Of a stretch of 64,000 nt of DNA, positions 27,600-36,574 are shown piece after piece. Every line of letters begins with the position of its first letter. The first letter of the stretch is position 1. Below the pieces are notes generated by a model, which saw nothing but the letters and a program-made list of their open reading frames with translations, ran no database searches and was not told the origin of the DNA. The DNA comes from Enterococcus viikkiensis (GTDB lineage: Bacteria > Bacillota > Bacilli > Lactobacillales > Enterococcaceae). The position numbers were made by a program, and so were the translations under genes. The stretch lies in NCBI RefSeq assembly GCF_005405345.1, contig NZ_BJDW01000007.1, positions 1-64,000 of the forward strand, written 5' to 3'.

Positions 27600-29033
27600 A
27601 TGGAACAAAATCAAATGTCTAGCAACCATACCAAAGAAGTGAGTTTGCTGGGCTTAAGTATGATTGTTATTGGATCGATGTTAGGCGGCGGCGTATTCAA
27701 TCTGCCCAGCAGCATCTCACAATCCGCTGGCGTTATTGCTTCCCTATTTGCATGGTTCATCACGGGTGTCGGTGTCTTCTTTATCGCAAAGGTCTTTCAA
27801 ACACTTTCAAATGAAGAGCCAGAAATCATCGGCGGAATTTATTATTATGCAAAGGATGGTTTCGGCGACTACATCGGGTTTAACTCTGCTTGGGGCTACT
27901 GGCTCAGTAACATTATCGGCAATGTTTCCTTTGTGATTCTATTTTTAGATGCCTTGAGTAAATTCGTTCCTGCTATCGGCGGTTCTGGTGGACAAATCGG
28001 ACTCTTTTTAGGAACGTTTATGATTTGGGGCGTAGTTTTTCTAGTGGCTCGTGGGATTCGCACTGCCAGTATTTTAAACACGGTGGCGACTGCTGCCAAA
28101 GTCGTCCCGATTGTTTTAGCGATTTTGCTATTATTCATTCATTTTAAGTATCATATTTTTTCAATGGATGTTTTTGCCAAAAATGTACTTAACAGTGGAA
28201 AACATCTTGGTAGTGTTCCAACCCAAATTCGCCACGCAATGTTGCAAACAATGTGGGTTTTTGTTGGAATCGAAGGCGCAGTTGTTTTATCTGGTCGGGC
28301 AAAACGAGCAAAGGATGTTGGTCGGGCGACCTTGATCGGTTATTCTACGACGCTAGCCATTTATGTTCTGATCGTTATGTTAAGCTTTGGTACATTGCCG
28401 CAAGAACAGTTAGCGGCTTTGCCAAGCCCTTCTCTTAGCGGTGTACTCCGTGCTTCGACAGGCATTTGGGCTGCTCGTATGATTGATATCGGAGTCATCA
28501 TCTCCGTCTTAGGCGCATGGATTTCTTGGACAATTTTAGCGGCGGAAATTTCTTTTGACGCGGCACAAGACAAAATGTTCCCGGCTTTCTTAGGGAAAGC
28601 CAATAAACAAAATGCACCGATTAATGCCTTGATCTTAAACGGCGTGATTATGCAAATCGTCTTTTTAATTTCTCGTTGGGCAATGGATGCGTTTCAAGCG
28701 GTGACTGATACGGCGACTACGATGGTCCTCATTCCTTATCTTTTATCGGCTGCCTTTTTATGGAAAGTGGCCAAGAAGAAGCAACACGCCGGTCAAAAAT
28801 GGTTGGCTCTGGGAGGAATTATTTATGGCATCTATATGTTGTATTCTTCTGGTGGGTTGAATTTACTTTATTGTGTCGGCATTTATGCTTTAGGCTTTGT
28901 TTTTTGGCTGTGGAACAGTCATACTTACAAACGGCCTGTTTTTGCGACAAAGCGGGATAAAGGCTTATTTATAGGAGTCACTCTTTTGGGCATCCTAAGT
29001 TTGATCGTACTAGTCATACAGCTACACAATTAA
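27600..29033 (+). CDS. Basic amino acid/polyamine antiporter (ArcD-type, APA family)
   Basis: A 477-residue APC-superfamily membrane protein with about 12-13 membrane segments. It opens with V-S-L-L-G-L-S-M-I-V-I-G-S-M-L-G-G-G-V-F and contains G-G-I-Y-Y-Y-A-K, both typical of the arginine/ornithine and amino-acid/amine antiporter group. The exchanged pair is not deducible because no decarboxylase or deiminase gene is adjacent. I start at ATG 27600, with AGGAGG directly upstream; an open frame from 27579 has no site. It is monocistronic, with a very strong terminator at the end. Confidence 0.88.
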   Translation: MEQNQMSSNHTKEVSLLGLSMIVIGSMLGGGVFNLPSSISQSAGVIASLFAWFITGVGVFFIAKVFQTLSNEEPEIIGGIYYYAKDGFGDYIGFNSAWGYWLSNIIGNVSFVILFLDALSKFVPAIGGSGGQIGLFLGTFMIWGVVFLVARGIRTASILNTVATAAKVVPIVLAILLLFIHFKYHIFSMDVFAKNVLNSGKHLGSVPTQIRHAMLQTMWVFVGIEGAVVLSGRAKRAKDVGRATLIGYSTTLAIYVLIVMLSFGTLPQEQLAALPSPSLSGVLRASTGIWAARMIDIGVIISVLGAWISWTILAAEISFDAAQDKMFPAFLGKANKQNAPINALILNGVIMQIVFLISRWAMDAFQAVTDTATTMVLIPYLLSAAFLWKVAKKKQHAGQKWLALGGIIYGIYMLYSSGGLNLLYCVGIYALGFVFWLWNSHTYKRPVFATKRDKGLFIGVTLLGILSLIVLVIQLHN

Positions 29034-29070
29034 AAAAGGTTGGTGAGTAAAAAACTCACCAACCTTTTTT
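29032..29070. terminator. Strong bidirectional terminator
   Basis: A perfect 17-base-pair stem (29032-29048 with 29054-29070) and an A5 loop, between the convergent antiporter and dmkA genes. Confidence 0.95.
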
Positions 29071-30055
29071 ATACTTTTTGCAAAATCAATATCGCTAACA
29101 GTCCCAACGCATAAAAGCTATTAAACACAATTAGGTTTTCCACCGCCATTGGAAACGTTTTGCTTTTGATTTGTTCTTTCGTAAAAATTTTTGTTTGTTT
29201 ATGAACCTTAATCAGACTGATAAATGCCACTAAAATCGGCCAGTGATAAATGCCCGCGAGCCAGCCAATCAAAATAACTAGATACGGTGCATACGCCAGT
29301 AAATTAAACAAACGTAGGCTCCACTGACGTCCAATATAAAATGGCAACGTATAGCGATGATTCTCAATGTCTTGTGTCAAATCACTGATATTGTTTGCCA
29401 GCATGATATTGGCAATGGTCATCACCAACGGTAAAGCCGCCCACACCAAGGCCAAAATAATTATCGGGTTTCCGGTTAGCGCAAAATGTTTGAAATTCAG
29501 CTCCATATAAAAAAGCCGTTGATCATACGTATTAATATAAGTAGTGATGGCAAAGATTCCTAAGCCCTCTGTCACACCACTGAAAATTTCTCCCAAAGGC
29601 ATCCGCGATAAAGGAATCGGACCGTACGTGTAAAAGACTCCAACAAAGCAACAAGCTAACCCCATTACTAGCAATAGCCAGCCCGTCTGGATCGCTAACG
29701 TAAAACCCACGATCGCTGCAAAACCTACCAAGCCCAAAATTAGTCGTTGGATCGTTTTCACTGACAAATTTTCGCGTCCAATAACGTTCTCTTCGTATTT
29801 GTATTTTTCTGAATGAGCTTTTAAAAAATCCATATAATTATTGATTGCGGTAATTGCTAAATCAAATGCCAACAATCCGAAAAAGAAAAAAATCGTTTTT
29901 CCTGGATGGAATGAATGAAAATAGGTATTCGTAAATAAAACGGCAATCACAAAGGGAAAGATACCCGCCATTTTTGTGCGAATCTGAACAAGCTCAAAGA
30001 AATGCTCTTTTGTCATTCGATTGAATTCAGGCTTCAAATTCTTACTATTTTCCAT
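29069..30055 (-). CDS. dmkA: UbiA-family prenyltransferase, EET demethylmenaquinone synthesis (copy 1)
   Basis: A 328-residue membrane protein with about 8-9 membrane segments of the MenA/UbiA family, which joins a polyprenyl diphosphate to 1,4-dihydroxy-2-naphthoate. Both metal-diphosphate motifs are present: N-N-Y-M-D near residue 73 and N-N-I-S-D-L-T-Q-D near residue 220. Its place next to fmnB, pplA, ndh2, eetA/B and dmkB identifies it as the DmkA of flavin-based extracellular electron transfer, making a dedicated quinone. GAGGAG precedes the ATG. A closely similar but frameshifted copy lies immediately upstream, so this is probably the working one. Confidence 0.88.
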   Translation of the reverse strand: MENSKNLKPEFNRMTKEHFFELVQIRTKMAGIFPFVIAVLFTNTYFHSFHPGKTIFFFFGLLAFDLAITAINNYMDFLKAHSEKYKYEENVIGRENLSVKTIQRLILGLVGFAAIVGFTLAIQTGWLLLVMGLACCFVGVFYTYGPIPLSRMPLGEIFSGVTEGLGIFAITTYINTYDQRLFYMELNFKHFALTGNPIIILALVWAALPLVMTIANIMLANNISDLTQDIENHRYTLPFYIGRQWSLRLFNLLAYAPYLVILIGWLAGIYHWPILVAFISLIKVHKQTKIFTKEQIKSKTFPMAVENLIVFNSFYALGLLAILILQKV

Positions 30056-30096
30056 GTGTAACTCCTCTTCTTAATCCTTTACTTTTTTTGGTCGCC

Positions 30097-31046
30097 TTAA
30101 CCCAGTACTTGCCAAAGCAACGTCAGCAACAGCCCTAACCCATAGCAGCTATTGAACGCGACGAGATTTTTAATAGACATCGCAAAAGTCTGACTTTTGA
30201 TCTGCTTTTCCGTAAAAACTTTAGTCTGTGGATAAACTTTTAAAAGACTGACGAATGTCACTACGATTGGCCATTGATAAATACCTGCGATCCAGCCGAC
30301 AATAATCGTTAGATAAGAACCATACATTAATACATTAAACAAAATCACACCATTTTACGTCCAAGATAAAAAGGTAACGTGTACCGATGATTTTCAATGT
30401 CTTGTTCTAAATCAGAAAGATTATTGGCCAACATAATATTCGCAATCGTAGCAATCAACGGTAACGATGCCCAAATAACAGCTAAGGCAGCGGTAGTACT
30501 ACCAGTTAACGCAAAGTGCTGCAAGTCCAACTCTAAGAAAAAGGCCTTTTGATCGACGGTGTTCAAATAAATCGTTATCGCAAAGATTCCTAAGCCCATC
30601 GTTACGCCACTAAATAATTCTCCTAGTGGCATCCGTGATAGCGGAATCGGTCCGTAAGTGTAAAAGACCCCGATGAAACAACAAGCACACCCCATCACCA
30701 ATAAAAGCCAACCGGTTTGGATCGCCAGCGTAATGCCGACGATCGCTGCAAATCCAATTAAGGCGAAAATAATCGCCACGACGGTTTTCTCCGATAACTG
30801 ATCTTTTCCAATCACGTTTTCTTGGTACTTATACGTTTCAGAGTGGGCTTTGCGAAAATCCATATAATTATTGATTGCTGTCGTCGCCATATCGAACGCA
30901 ACCATTCCCAAGAAGAAAAAGAGCGTTTTTCCTAAGTGAAAGGAATGAAAATACGTATTGGTGAACAATACCGCAATCAGAAATGGAAACAAGCTCGCTA
31001 ATTTCGTACGGATCTCTACTAAGTCAAAAAAACTTTTTAAAGTCAT
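30097..31046 (-). pseudogene. dmkA: Second dmkA-like prenyltransferase, frameshifted
   Basis: A tandem paralogue of the preceding gene, broken by a net one-base loss. The first part (30345-31046, 233 codons) carries both diphosphate motifs and ends abnormally after F-Y-L-G-R-K-M-V, where copy 1 continues G-R-Q-W-S-L-R-L-F-N. The rest continues in another frame from about 30348 (I-L-F-N-V-L-M-Y) to the stop at 30097 and aligns with the C-terminal third of copy 1. The lost part contains the last membrane helices, so the product should be non-functional unless frameshifting occurs. Its ATG starts one base after the fmnB stop, so it belongs to the fmnB transcript. Confidence 0.8.
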
Positions 31047-31047
31047 T

Positions 31048-32112
31048 TTATTTCAAATCCTTTTCATTTCCCATAGTATAGCCAGCTTCTGGATTGATCT
31101 TGAACCCATCCTTGATCCCAGCTGTGACGTAAATTTTATCATCCTTTGTAACAAAGATTGCTTCTGTATCCTTTAGTGTATCCACATAAGCGATTCCCTT
31201 TTTGACACCCATGGAAAAGACTGCCGTAGATAAGCCATCGCCATCAATGGATTTTTTAGAGATGATCGTAACACCTGCAATGTCGTTATCAAAGGGATAC
31301 CCTGTTTTCGGATTAAATAAGTGATGGTAAGTTTTCCCGTCAACTTCTAGGTAGCGCTCATAGATACCCGACGTTACCAAAGATTTATTGCTTTCCGGAA
31401 CACTTCCTAAAACAACATTTCTTGCTTGGTTCGGGTCTTGGATCCCGACTGTCCAGTCTTCTTTTTGGTCATTTCGCGGACTGTGACCTAACACATATAC
31501 ATTCCCGCCAAGGTCAACGATGGCAGTCGTTACCTCATTTTCCTTTAGTACCTTAATCACTTCATCAGTAATATAGCCTTTCGCAATCGCGCCAAGATCC
31601 AATTTCATGCCTTTTTCTTTCAAGTAGACCGTTTTATCCTCATTATTGAATTCAACATCATGATAATTGACTAGCTTCAACGCCTGATCGATTTCATTTT
31701 GAGCTGGCTTGCGAGCATCTGGGAAGCCAATTCGCCACATAGAAGTGATTGGACCAATCGCCATATCAAAGCCGCCTTGAGAATCTTTACTATATTTGTA
31801 AGCTTCCTTCAATAAATAATACATATCGTCGGTCACTTTTACCGGTTTTTCACCTGCCGCTGCATTAATGGCATCAATTTCTGAGCCCTTTTGATTCACC
31901 GTGATTTTATCCGCCAATTCCTTCACTCGATCAAAGGCCGGTTTTAAAGCTTCCTTTTTACCATCATCGTAAATTCTGATTTGGACATATGTACCCATTA
32001 AAAATTGTTTATCTTCATATGGTTTCTCATTTATTTTTGGTTTACTGCTGCCGCAAGCGGTCAGAAGAATCATTAATACTCCTAAAAATACCATTGCTAG
32101 TCGTTTCTTCAC
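31048..32112 (-). CDS. fmnB: FAD:protein FMN transferase lipoprotein (ApbE family)
   Basis: A 354-residue extracellular lipoprotein with signal peptide and lipobox (L-L-T-A-C, Cys20). ApbE enzymes attach FMN from FAD to a Thr/Ser in target proteins, here expected to be the neighbouring PplA. Family marks are M-G-T-Y-V-Q-I-R near residue 39, D-L-G-A-I-A-K-G-Y, D-L-G-G-N-V-Y and H-L-F-N-P-K-T-G-Y-P, plus the Mg-binding aspartates near I-D-G-D-G-L-S. It starts with GTG (32110-32112) behind AAAGGGAG. pplA upstream has its own terminator, so fmnB probably has a separate promoter. Confidence 0.92.
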   Translation of the reverse strand: MKKRLAMVFLGVLMILLTACGSSKPKINEKPYEDKQFLMGTYVQIRIYDDGKKEALKPAFDRVKELADKITVNQKGSEIDAINAAAGEKPVKVTDDMYYLLKEAYKYSKDSQGGFDMAIGPITSMWRIGFPDARKPAQNEIDQALKLVNYHDVEFNNEDKTVYLKEKGMKLDLGAIAKGYITDEVIKVLKENEVTTAIVDLGGNVYVLGHSPRNDQKEDWTVGIQDPNQARNVVLGSVPESNKSLVTSGIYERYLEVDGKTYHHLFNPKTGYPFDNDIAGVTIISKKSIDGDGLSTAVFSMGVKKGIAYVDTLKDTEAIFVTKDDKIYVTAGIKDGFKINPEAGYTMGNEKDLK

Positions 32113-32239
32113 ACAAATACTCCCTTTGTATATTGTAAAATTTTTTCACCTTATCATAGCTCTTTCGAGGCGATTTTCATAGCTTTTTTTGCTTACCTCT
32201 AATTAATAATCAAGAAAATAAGTGCTTGAAAAGTATTAA

Positions 32240-32269
32240 AAAAAGAGCTGGGAGATCCCAGCTCTTTTT
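32240..32269 (-). terminator. Terminator of pplA
   Basis: A perfect 14-base-pair stem (32240-32253 with 32256-32269) between pplA and fmnB; the A run gives the T tract on the minus strand. Confidence 0.92.
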
Positions 32270-32293
32270 CAGATTCCCTAAGGAGATTAAAAA

Positions 32294-33193
32294 TTATTTT
32301 TTAGTAACAATGTTGTCTACTTGGATTGTGTTTGTATTGCCTTTTTCAGCAGCGTTTACTAATTGAGCTGCATACGTTTGGAAAGCGTGTGAAGAATGAG
32401 TTGCACCAGTGACAACTTCAACATCAGCAGGAGCGCCTTTTTCAACTAAACCTTTGTTTAATTGTTCGATGTATTCTTTTGGTCCAACACCGCTTTTAGC
32501 TTTCATGTTCTTTTCGTAGTCAGCGTCATCTTTTTTAGATTTGCCGTCTTTGTCAACCATGTCAAAGTTTGATTCAGTGATTTTTCCACCAGCAACAGTC
32601 ATGCTGAAGATTGTACGGTAGCCATTAGAGTAGTTCTTTTCTTCTAATTTGTAAGTGCCGTCTTTCATTGCAGCGCCATTGTCGATTTCGATTGTTTTTG
32701 TGTCGCCAGCTTGAGCTGCTTGAACTAATTGTTGAGAGTAGTTCTTGAAGTTTTCGCTAGAGTGAGTCGCACCAGTAACAGCTTCAACTGCATCTGGGTT
32801 TTGTGTATCTTCTAATGATTTATTTAAAGCTGGAATGTATTCTTTAGGACCAGTCTTTGTTTTTTCTTTCATGCTCTTTTCGTATTCAGCATCTTTTTGT
32901 TTTGATTTGCCGTCTTCGTTTAGGTAGTCATAGTTTGATTTTGTGATTTTGCCATCTTTAACAGTCATGTCAAAAACAACGCGGTAACCATGATCATAGT
33001 TCTTTTCTTCTAATTTATAGCTGCCATCTTTTAGATCGCCGCCAGCTTCTTTTTCTGCTGGTTTGACTGCTTCTGAAGAACTTGTTGATGAGCTTGAAGC
33101 TGCTTCTTTATCGTTGCTTCCCCCGCAGGCTGCTAAAGCTAGTGTCGAAAATGCCACTACCGCAAACCCTGATACCATTTTTTTCATTTTCAT
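32294..33193 (-). CDS. pplA: FMN-binding lipoprotein and pheromone precursor (PplA/Cad-like)
   Basis: A 299-residue surface lipoprotein. The signal peptide ends L-A-L-A-A-Cys23. A Ser/Thr-rich linker is followed by two tandem FMN-binding domains, each ending in the flavinylation motif V-T-G-A-T-H-S-S (target Thr143 and Thr265). In Listeria this protein is the extracellular flavin carrier of EET, and its enterococcal relative Cad releases the sex pheromone cAD1 from its signal peptide. Here the eight residues before the Cys are F-S-T-L-A-L-A-A. The start is the ATG at 33191-33193 with GGAG at 33201-33204. Directly beyond lies a broken ndh2, so no normal promoter region remains. Confidence 0.92.
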   Translation of the reverse strand: MKMKKMVSGFAVVAFSTLALAACGGSNDKEAASSSSTSSSEAVKPAEKEAGGDLKDGSYKLEEKNYDHGYRVVFDMTVKDGKITKSNYDYLNEDGKSKQKDAEYEKSMKEKTKTGPKEYIPALNKSLEDTQNPDAVEAVTGATHSSENFKNYSQQLVQAAQAGDTKTIEIDNGAAMKDGTYKLEEKNYSNGYRTIFSMTVAGGKITESNFDMVDKDGKSKKDDADYEKNMKAKSGVGPKEYIEQLNKGLVEKGAPADVEVVTGATHSSHAFQTYAAQLVNAAEKGNTNTIQVDNIVTKK

Positions 33194-34433
33194 GAATAAA
33201 CTCCACATTGTCTTAAAAGACGGCTCAAAAGTTCCAACCAATACCTTGATTTGGACTGCTGGTGTCAAAGGAACGTCTGATGCAGCAGACTTTGGACTTG
33301 AAGCGGCTCGTGGACAACGTTTGTACGCGAACGAATATATGCAAGCTAAAGGCTATGAAGACAAAGACATCTACATCGTTGGTGACTTGGTTCACTACGA
33401 AGAAAATGGTGATGGGCGTCCAACACCACAGATCGTTCAAGCTGCAGAACAAACAGCTCATACAGCAGCAGCGAATATCGTTGCCAAAGTTAAAAACACT
33501 GAAAAGCACGAATTCAAAAGTAATTACCAAGGATTCATGGTCTCCATCGGTTCAAAATGGGGCGTTGCCAACTTAATGGACAAAGTTCACATGGCTGGTT
33601 TTATGGCGATTGTGATGAAACATATCGTTAACTTGAAATATTTCTTTGATATGCGTTCTGGCTACTACATGTTCCAATACATGATGCACGAATTTTTCCA
33701 TATTAAAAATGATCGCAATGTGACTCGTGGGCATTCTTCACGTTACGGTAATGTATTGTGGAGTGTTCCATTACGTGTCTTCTATGGTTCAATGTGGTTA
33801 ATTGAATCCTCTAAAAAAGTCGTTGGTAATGGTCATTACTTGAACCCTACTTCTTGGTTTGGCGATGGCTCTTGGTTTACTGACAAAGTCGTCTTTCCAT
33901 TTCCTTGGTTGCAAGAACAAGTAACTACTGGCGCCTCTGCAGCTGGTGCTCATGCGGCTGAAGCAACAACAGCGGCAACAGGTGCTGCTGGCGGTGCGAC
34001 AGATGCTGCCGCTGCAACAGCGACTCAAGCAACGCACTTTGGTTTCAGCTATGCCTTTGGTGAAAACCCAATGCCTGTCTTTGAAAAAATGCCGCATTGG
34101 TTCTCAAAAATCATGGAAGTCATGATGCCGAATCAAGACGTGGCGTTGTTCATGCAAAAATTCATGACCTTCGTTGAAATCGGGATCGCATTAGCCTTAA
34201 TCTTTGGGTTATTCACTTGGTTAGCGAGTGCCGCAACGATTGGTTTAACCATCGTCTTCTGTCTATCTGGCATGTTCTATTGGGTCAACATTTGGTTCAT
34301 CTTTGTTGCCTTCGCATTAATGAACGGCTCTGGTCGTGCATTAGGTCTTGACCGTTGGGTGATTCCTTGGATTCAACGGACTGTCGGCAAATGGTGGTAT
34401 GGAACACCTCGTTCAATCTACGGCAAAAAATAG
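33192..34433 (+). pseudogene. ndh2: 5'-truncated type II NADH dehydrogenase of the EET locus
   Basis: Only the C-terminal ~410 residues of the EET-type NADH:quinone oxidoreductase are present. The readable part begins inside the enzyme at V-L-K-D-G-S-K-V-P-T-N-T-L-I-W-T-A-G-V-K-G, then has the FAD C-terminal motif G-D-L-V-H and P-Q-I-V-Q-A-A-E-Q. After that comes the extra membrane domain of this subfamily, with an Ala-rich linker (33930-34035) and several membrane helices. The N-terminal Rossmann folds binding FAD and NADH are missing. The open frame continues left only as antisense of pplA, without a ribosome site. It is therefore a dead remnant, or an assembly artefact. Confidence 0.85.
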
Positions 34434-34456
34434 AGTTAACAATTGAATTATTTATG

Positions 34457-34502
34457 AAAGAAAGTTCTAAAGGGCTTATTTCCCTCTTTAGGACTTTCTT
34501 TA
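34457..34502 (+). terminator. Terminator after ndh2
   Basis: A long imperfect stem (34457-34474 with 34482-34501, including AAAGAAAGT/ACTTTCTTT and GGG/CCC blocks). It separates ndh2 from eetA-eetB-dmkB. Confidence 0.7.
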
Positions 34503-34552
34503 TGTTATGATTGGGACGATTCATTGTATGAAAAAATAAAGGGGTGTGACTC

Positions 34553-34969
34553 TTGAAGCTGAAGTATTTTGTAAAAATTAGTTTGCTACGACCTTGGGAC
34601 GGAATCATTGTTTTACTGTTGATCTTGCTTTCTTTTGCCCCCATCGTCGTCTTCAGTATCAATCGTGTGAATGAGGCCCCCACGCAACAAGCGGTTCTTT
34701 CCGTTGATGGAAAAGAAATTAAAAGCTTCGATCTCAACGATGACAAGCAATCCTATACTTATCGCTACACCGATCCAGACGGTGATTATAATTTGATCGA
34801 GATCAAAGGATCTAAGATTCGGATCAAAGAAGCGAATTGCGGTGATCAGATTTGTGTTCGCCGAGGCTGGATTGATCAGTCTGGAGAAACGATTGTCTGT
34901 CTGCCTCACAAATTATTAATTGAAGTAAAAGCCTCAGATGGAGGTGAAACCGGCAGTGTCATTTATTAG
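34553..34969 (+). CDS. eetA: EET protein EetA (NusG domain II-type)
   Basis: A 138-residue protein with one N-terminal membrane segment (about residues 17-35) and an extracytoplasmic domain of the NusG domain II-like family. Characteristic elements are Y-R-Y-T-D-P-D-G, I-R-I-K-E-A-N-C-G-D-Q-I-C-V and I-V-C-L-P-H-K; the three cysteines are conserved in the family. In Listeria EetA is needed for extracellular electron transfer together with EetB. Translation starts at TTG 34553 behind GGGG. It lies in the order eetA-eetB-dmkB, after the ndh2 terminator, so it needs its own promoter. Confidence 0.88.
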   Translation: MKLKYFVKISLLRPWDGIIVLLLILLSFAPIVVFSINRVNEAPTQQAVLSVDGKEIKSFDLNDDKQSYTYRYTDPDGDYNLIEIKGSKIRIKEANCGDQICVRRGWIDQSGETIVCLPHKLLIEVKASDGGETGSVIY

Positions 34970-34980
34970 CTGTCTGTATC

Positions 34981-35547
34981 ATGCATAAGACTCAAAAATT
35001 GATCTACATAGCGCTTTTAGTTGCTCAAGGTGTCATTTTAGGTTTAGTTGAAAATATGATCCCTTCTCCTTTTGCTTTCGCTCCTGGTGCGAAGCTTGGT
35101 TTAGCCAATCTAATCACGATTATCGCGATTTTTACAATGCCTAAGAGAGACAGCTTTCGGCTAGTTTGGATGCGCCTGATCTTGACAACTTTATTAGGTG
35201 GTACGATCTCGACCTTTTTATATAGTATGAGCGGCTCCATGCTAAGCTATTTCGGCATGTTGCTGGTCAAAAGTCTCGGCCCTAAACGTGTCAGCATCAT
35301 CGGCATCAGTGCCGCCGGCGGCTTTCTCCATAACGTCGGACAATTACTAGTCGCAAGTTGGATTGCCCAATCCTGGACAGTCATGCTCTATCTTCCCATC
35401 ATGTCCTTATTTGGAATTCTCGCTGGGATCACGATTGGAATCTCGGGCAATTACTTACTCGTTCATGTGCAAGCTTTAAAAAAATTCCAGTTAAACTATG
35501 AGCTGGAAAAAAAGAATAAAAAAAGATTCGGAGGCTATCAAAAATGA
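34981..35547 (+). CDS. eetB: EET protein EetB (Gx transporter family)
   Basis: A 188-residue membrane protein with about five membrane segments, of the family often labelled heptaprenyl diphosphate synthase component I or Gx transporter. The opening L-V-A-Q-G-V-I-L-G-L-V-E-N-M-I-P and the loop A-P-G-A-K-L-G-L-A-N are diagnostic and resemble ECF-transporter S components. In EET it works with EetA; its exact activity is not established. It starts 11 bases after eetA and overlaps dmkB by four bases (ATGA), showing tight coupling. The C-terminal tail is strongly basic. Confidence 0.88.
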   Translation: MHKTQKLIYIALLVAQGVILGLVENMIPSPFAFAPGAKLGLANLITIIAIFTMPKRDSFRLVWMRLILTTLLGGTISTFLYSMSGSMLSYFGMLLVKSLGPKRVSIIGISAAGGFLHNVGQLLVASWIAQSWTVMLYLPIMSLFGILAGITIGISGNYLLVHVQALKKFQLNYELEKKNKKRFGGYQK

Positions 35548-36530
35548 TCCTTCATCCAATGTGGCAAGACTATCCAGAACTTGCAAAACAACTGACGACG
35601 ACGCTTTATTTAATGGAAGATGTCGTTAAGTTAAAAAATAAAAAAGTCGAACACGCTGTGCTAGAAATGATCCACGCCGGCGGCAAATTATTACGTCCTG
35701 CTTATCAATTACTCTTTGCCGAATTTGGTCCCGAGCAGGATCAAAAAAAAGCCACCTCACTAGCCGCAGCCATTGAAATGCTCCACACCGCTACTTTGAT
35801 TCACGATGACATCGTCGATGATTCAACCTTGCGGCGGGGATTGCCAACGATTCGCTCGACTTTCGGAAATGATACGGCTGTTTATGCAGGAGATTACTTA
35901 TTTATTTGCTGTTTCAAATTATTATCCGATTACGCTACCTCATTACGGAGCCTACAACTAAACTCCCGCAGTATGGAAAAAATTTTAGACGGCGAATTAG
36001 GTCAAATGGATGATCGCTATCGAACAGATCAAACCATTGAAGATTACTTAGAAAATATTTCCGGCAAGACAGCTGAATTATTTTCTTTAAGCTGTTTTGC
36101 TGGTGCTTTCGAAAGCGGCAGTAGTGAACGCTTTGCTAAAAAAGCTGGTGAGATTGGCCGTAATATCGGCATCGCCTTCCAAATCATGGACGATCTGTTA
36201 GACTATCAAGCGGATAGCACTACTTTAGGCAAACCAGTGTTAGAAGACGTCCGTCAAGGCGTCTATTCCCTACCTTTAATCTATGCCCTAAAAAAAGACA
36301 AAGCACAATTACTGCCTTATTTAGAAAAGAAAGAACACATGTCTGATGCCGACACAGTAGCGGTTCAACAACTCGTGATCGAATTAGGCGGTGCTAGCTT
36401 TACTCAAGACTTGGCAGCCGACTATACAAAAAAAGCGCTAAAAGACATTCGAAAACTACCCACGAATGAACATGGTACGAAAGAAAAATTAGAACGATTA
36501 ACGAGTCAGATTTTAACGAGAAGAAGTTAA
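35544..36530 (+). CDS. dmkB: Polyprenyl diphosphate synthase of the EET locus
   Basis: A 328-residue soluble trans-prenyltransferase that builds the isoprenoid tail used by DmkA. The first aspartate-rich motif is D-D-I-V-D-D near residue 90, followed by L-R-R-G-L-P; the second is D-D-L-L-D near residue 217. Chain length cannot be read with certainty. It overlaps eetB by ATGA and ends at a strong terminator (36532). Together with dmkA it would supply the separate demethylmenaquinone pool that feeds electrons to surface flavins. Confidence 0.92.
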   Translation: MILHPMWQDYPELAKQLTTTLYLMEDVVKLKNKKVEHAVLEMIHAGGKLLRPAYQLLFAEFGPEQDQKKATSLAAAIEMLHTATLIHDDIVDDSTLRRGLPTIRSTFGNDTAVYAGDYLFICCFKLLSDYATSLRSLQLNSRSMEKILDGELGQMDDRYRTDQTIEDYLENISGKTAELFSLSCFAGAFESGSSERFAKKAGEIGRNIGIAFQIMDDLLDYQADSTTLGKPVLEDVRQGVYSLPLIYALKKDKAQLLPYLEKKEHMSDADTVAVQQLVIELGGASFTQDLAADYTKKALKDIRKLPTNEHGTKEKLERLTSQILTRRS

Positions 36531-36531
36531 C

Positions 36532-36574
36532 AAAAAGCCAGTCAGTGATGAAAACTCACTGACTGGCTTTTTTT
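36532..36574. terminator. Terminator of eetA-eetB-dmkB
   Basis: A perfect 17-base-pair stem (36532-36548 with 36556-36572), T-rich end, shared with the convergent acetyltransferase gene. Confidence 0.93.

Noticed and set aside
32053-32112. Second pheromone candidate in the FmnB signal peptide
   Set aside because: Every lipoprotein signal ends in a hydrophobic stretch. No known enterococcal pheromone is traced to ApbE proteins, and the octapeptide lacks similarity to known ones.
33063-33191. In-frame upstream extension of the ndh2 remnant, starting at ATG 33063
   Set aside because: These codons are the antisense of pplA, have no ribosome site and resemble no part of an NADH dehydrogenase.
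34981-35547. Naming EetB as heptaprenyl diphosphate synthase component I
   Set aside because: That label comes from database transfer. The gene is a membrane protein in an EET locus next to a complete polyprenyl synthase, so EetB fits better.
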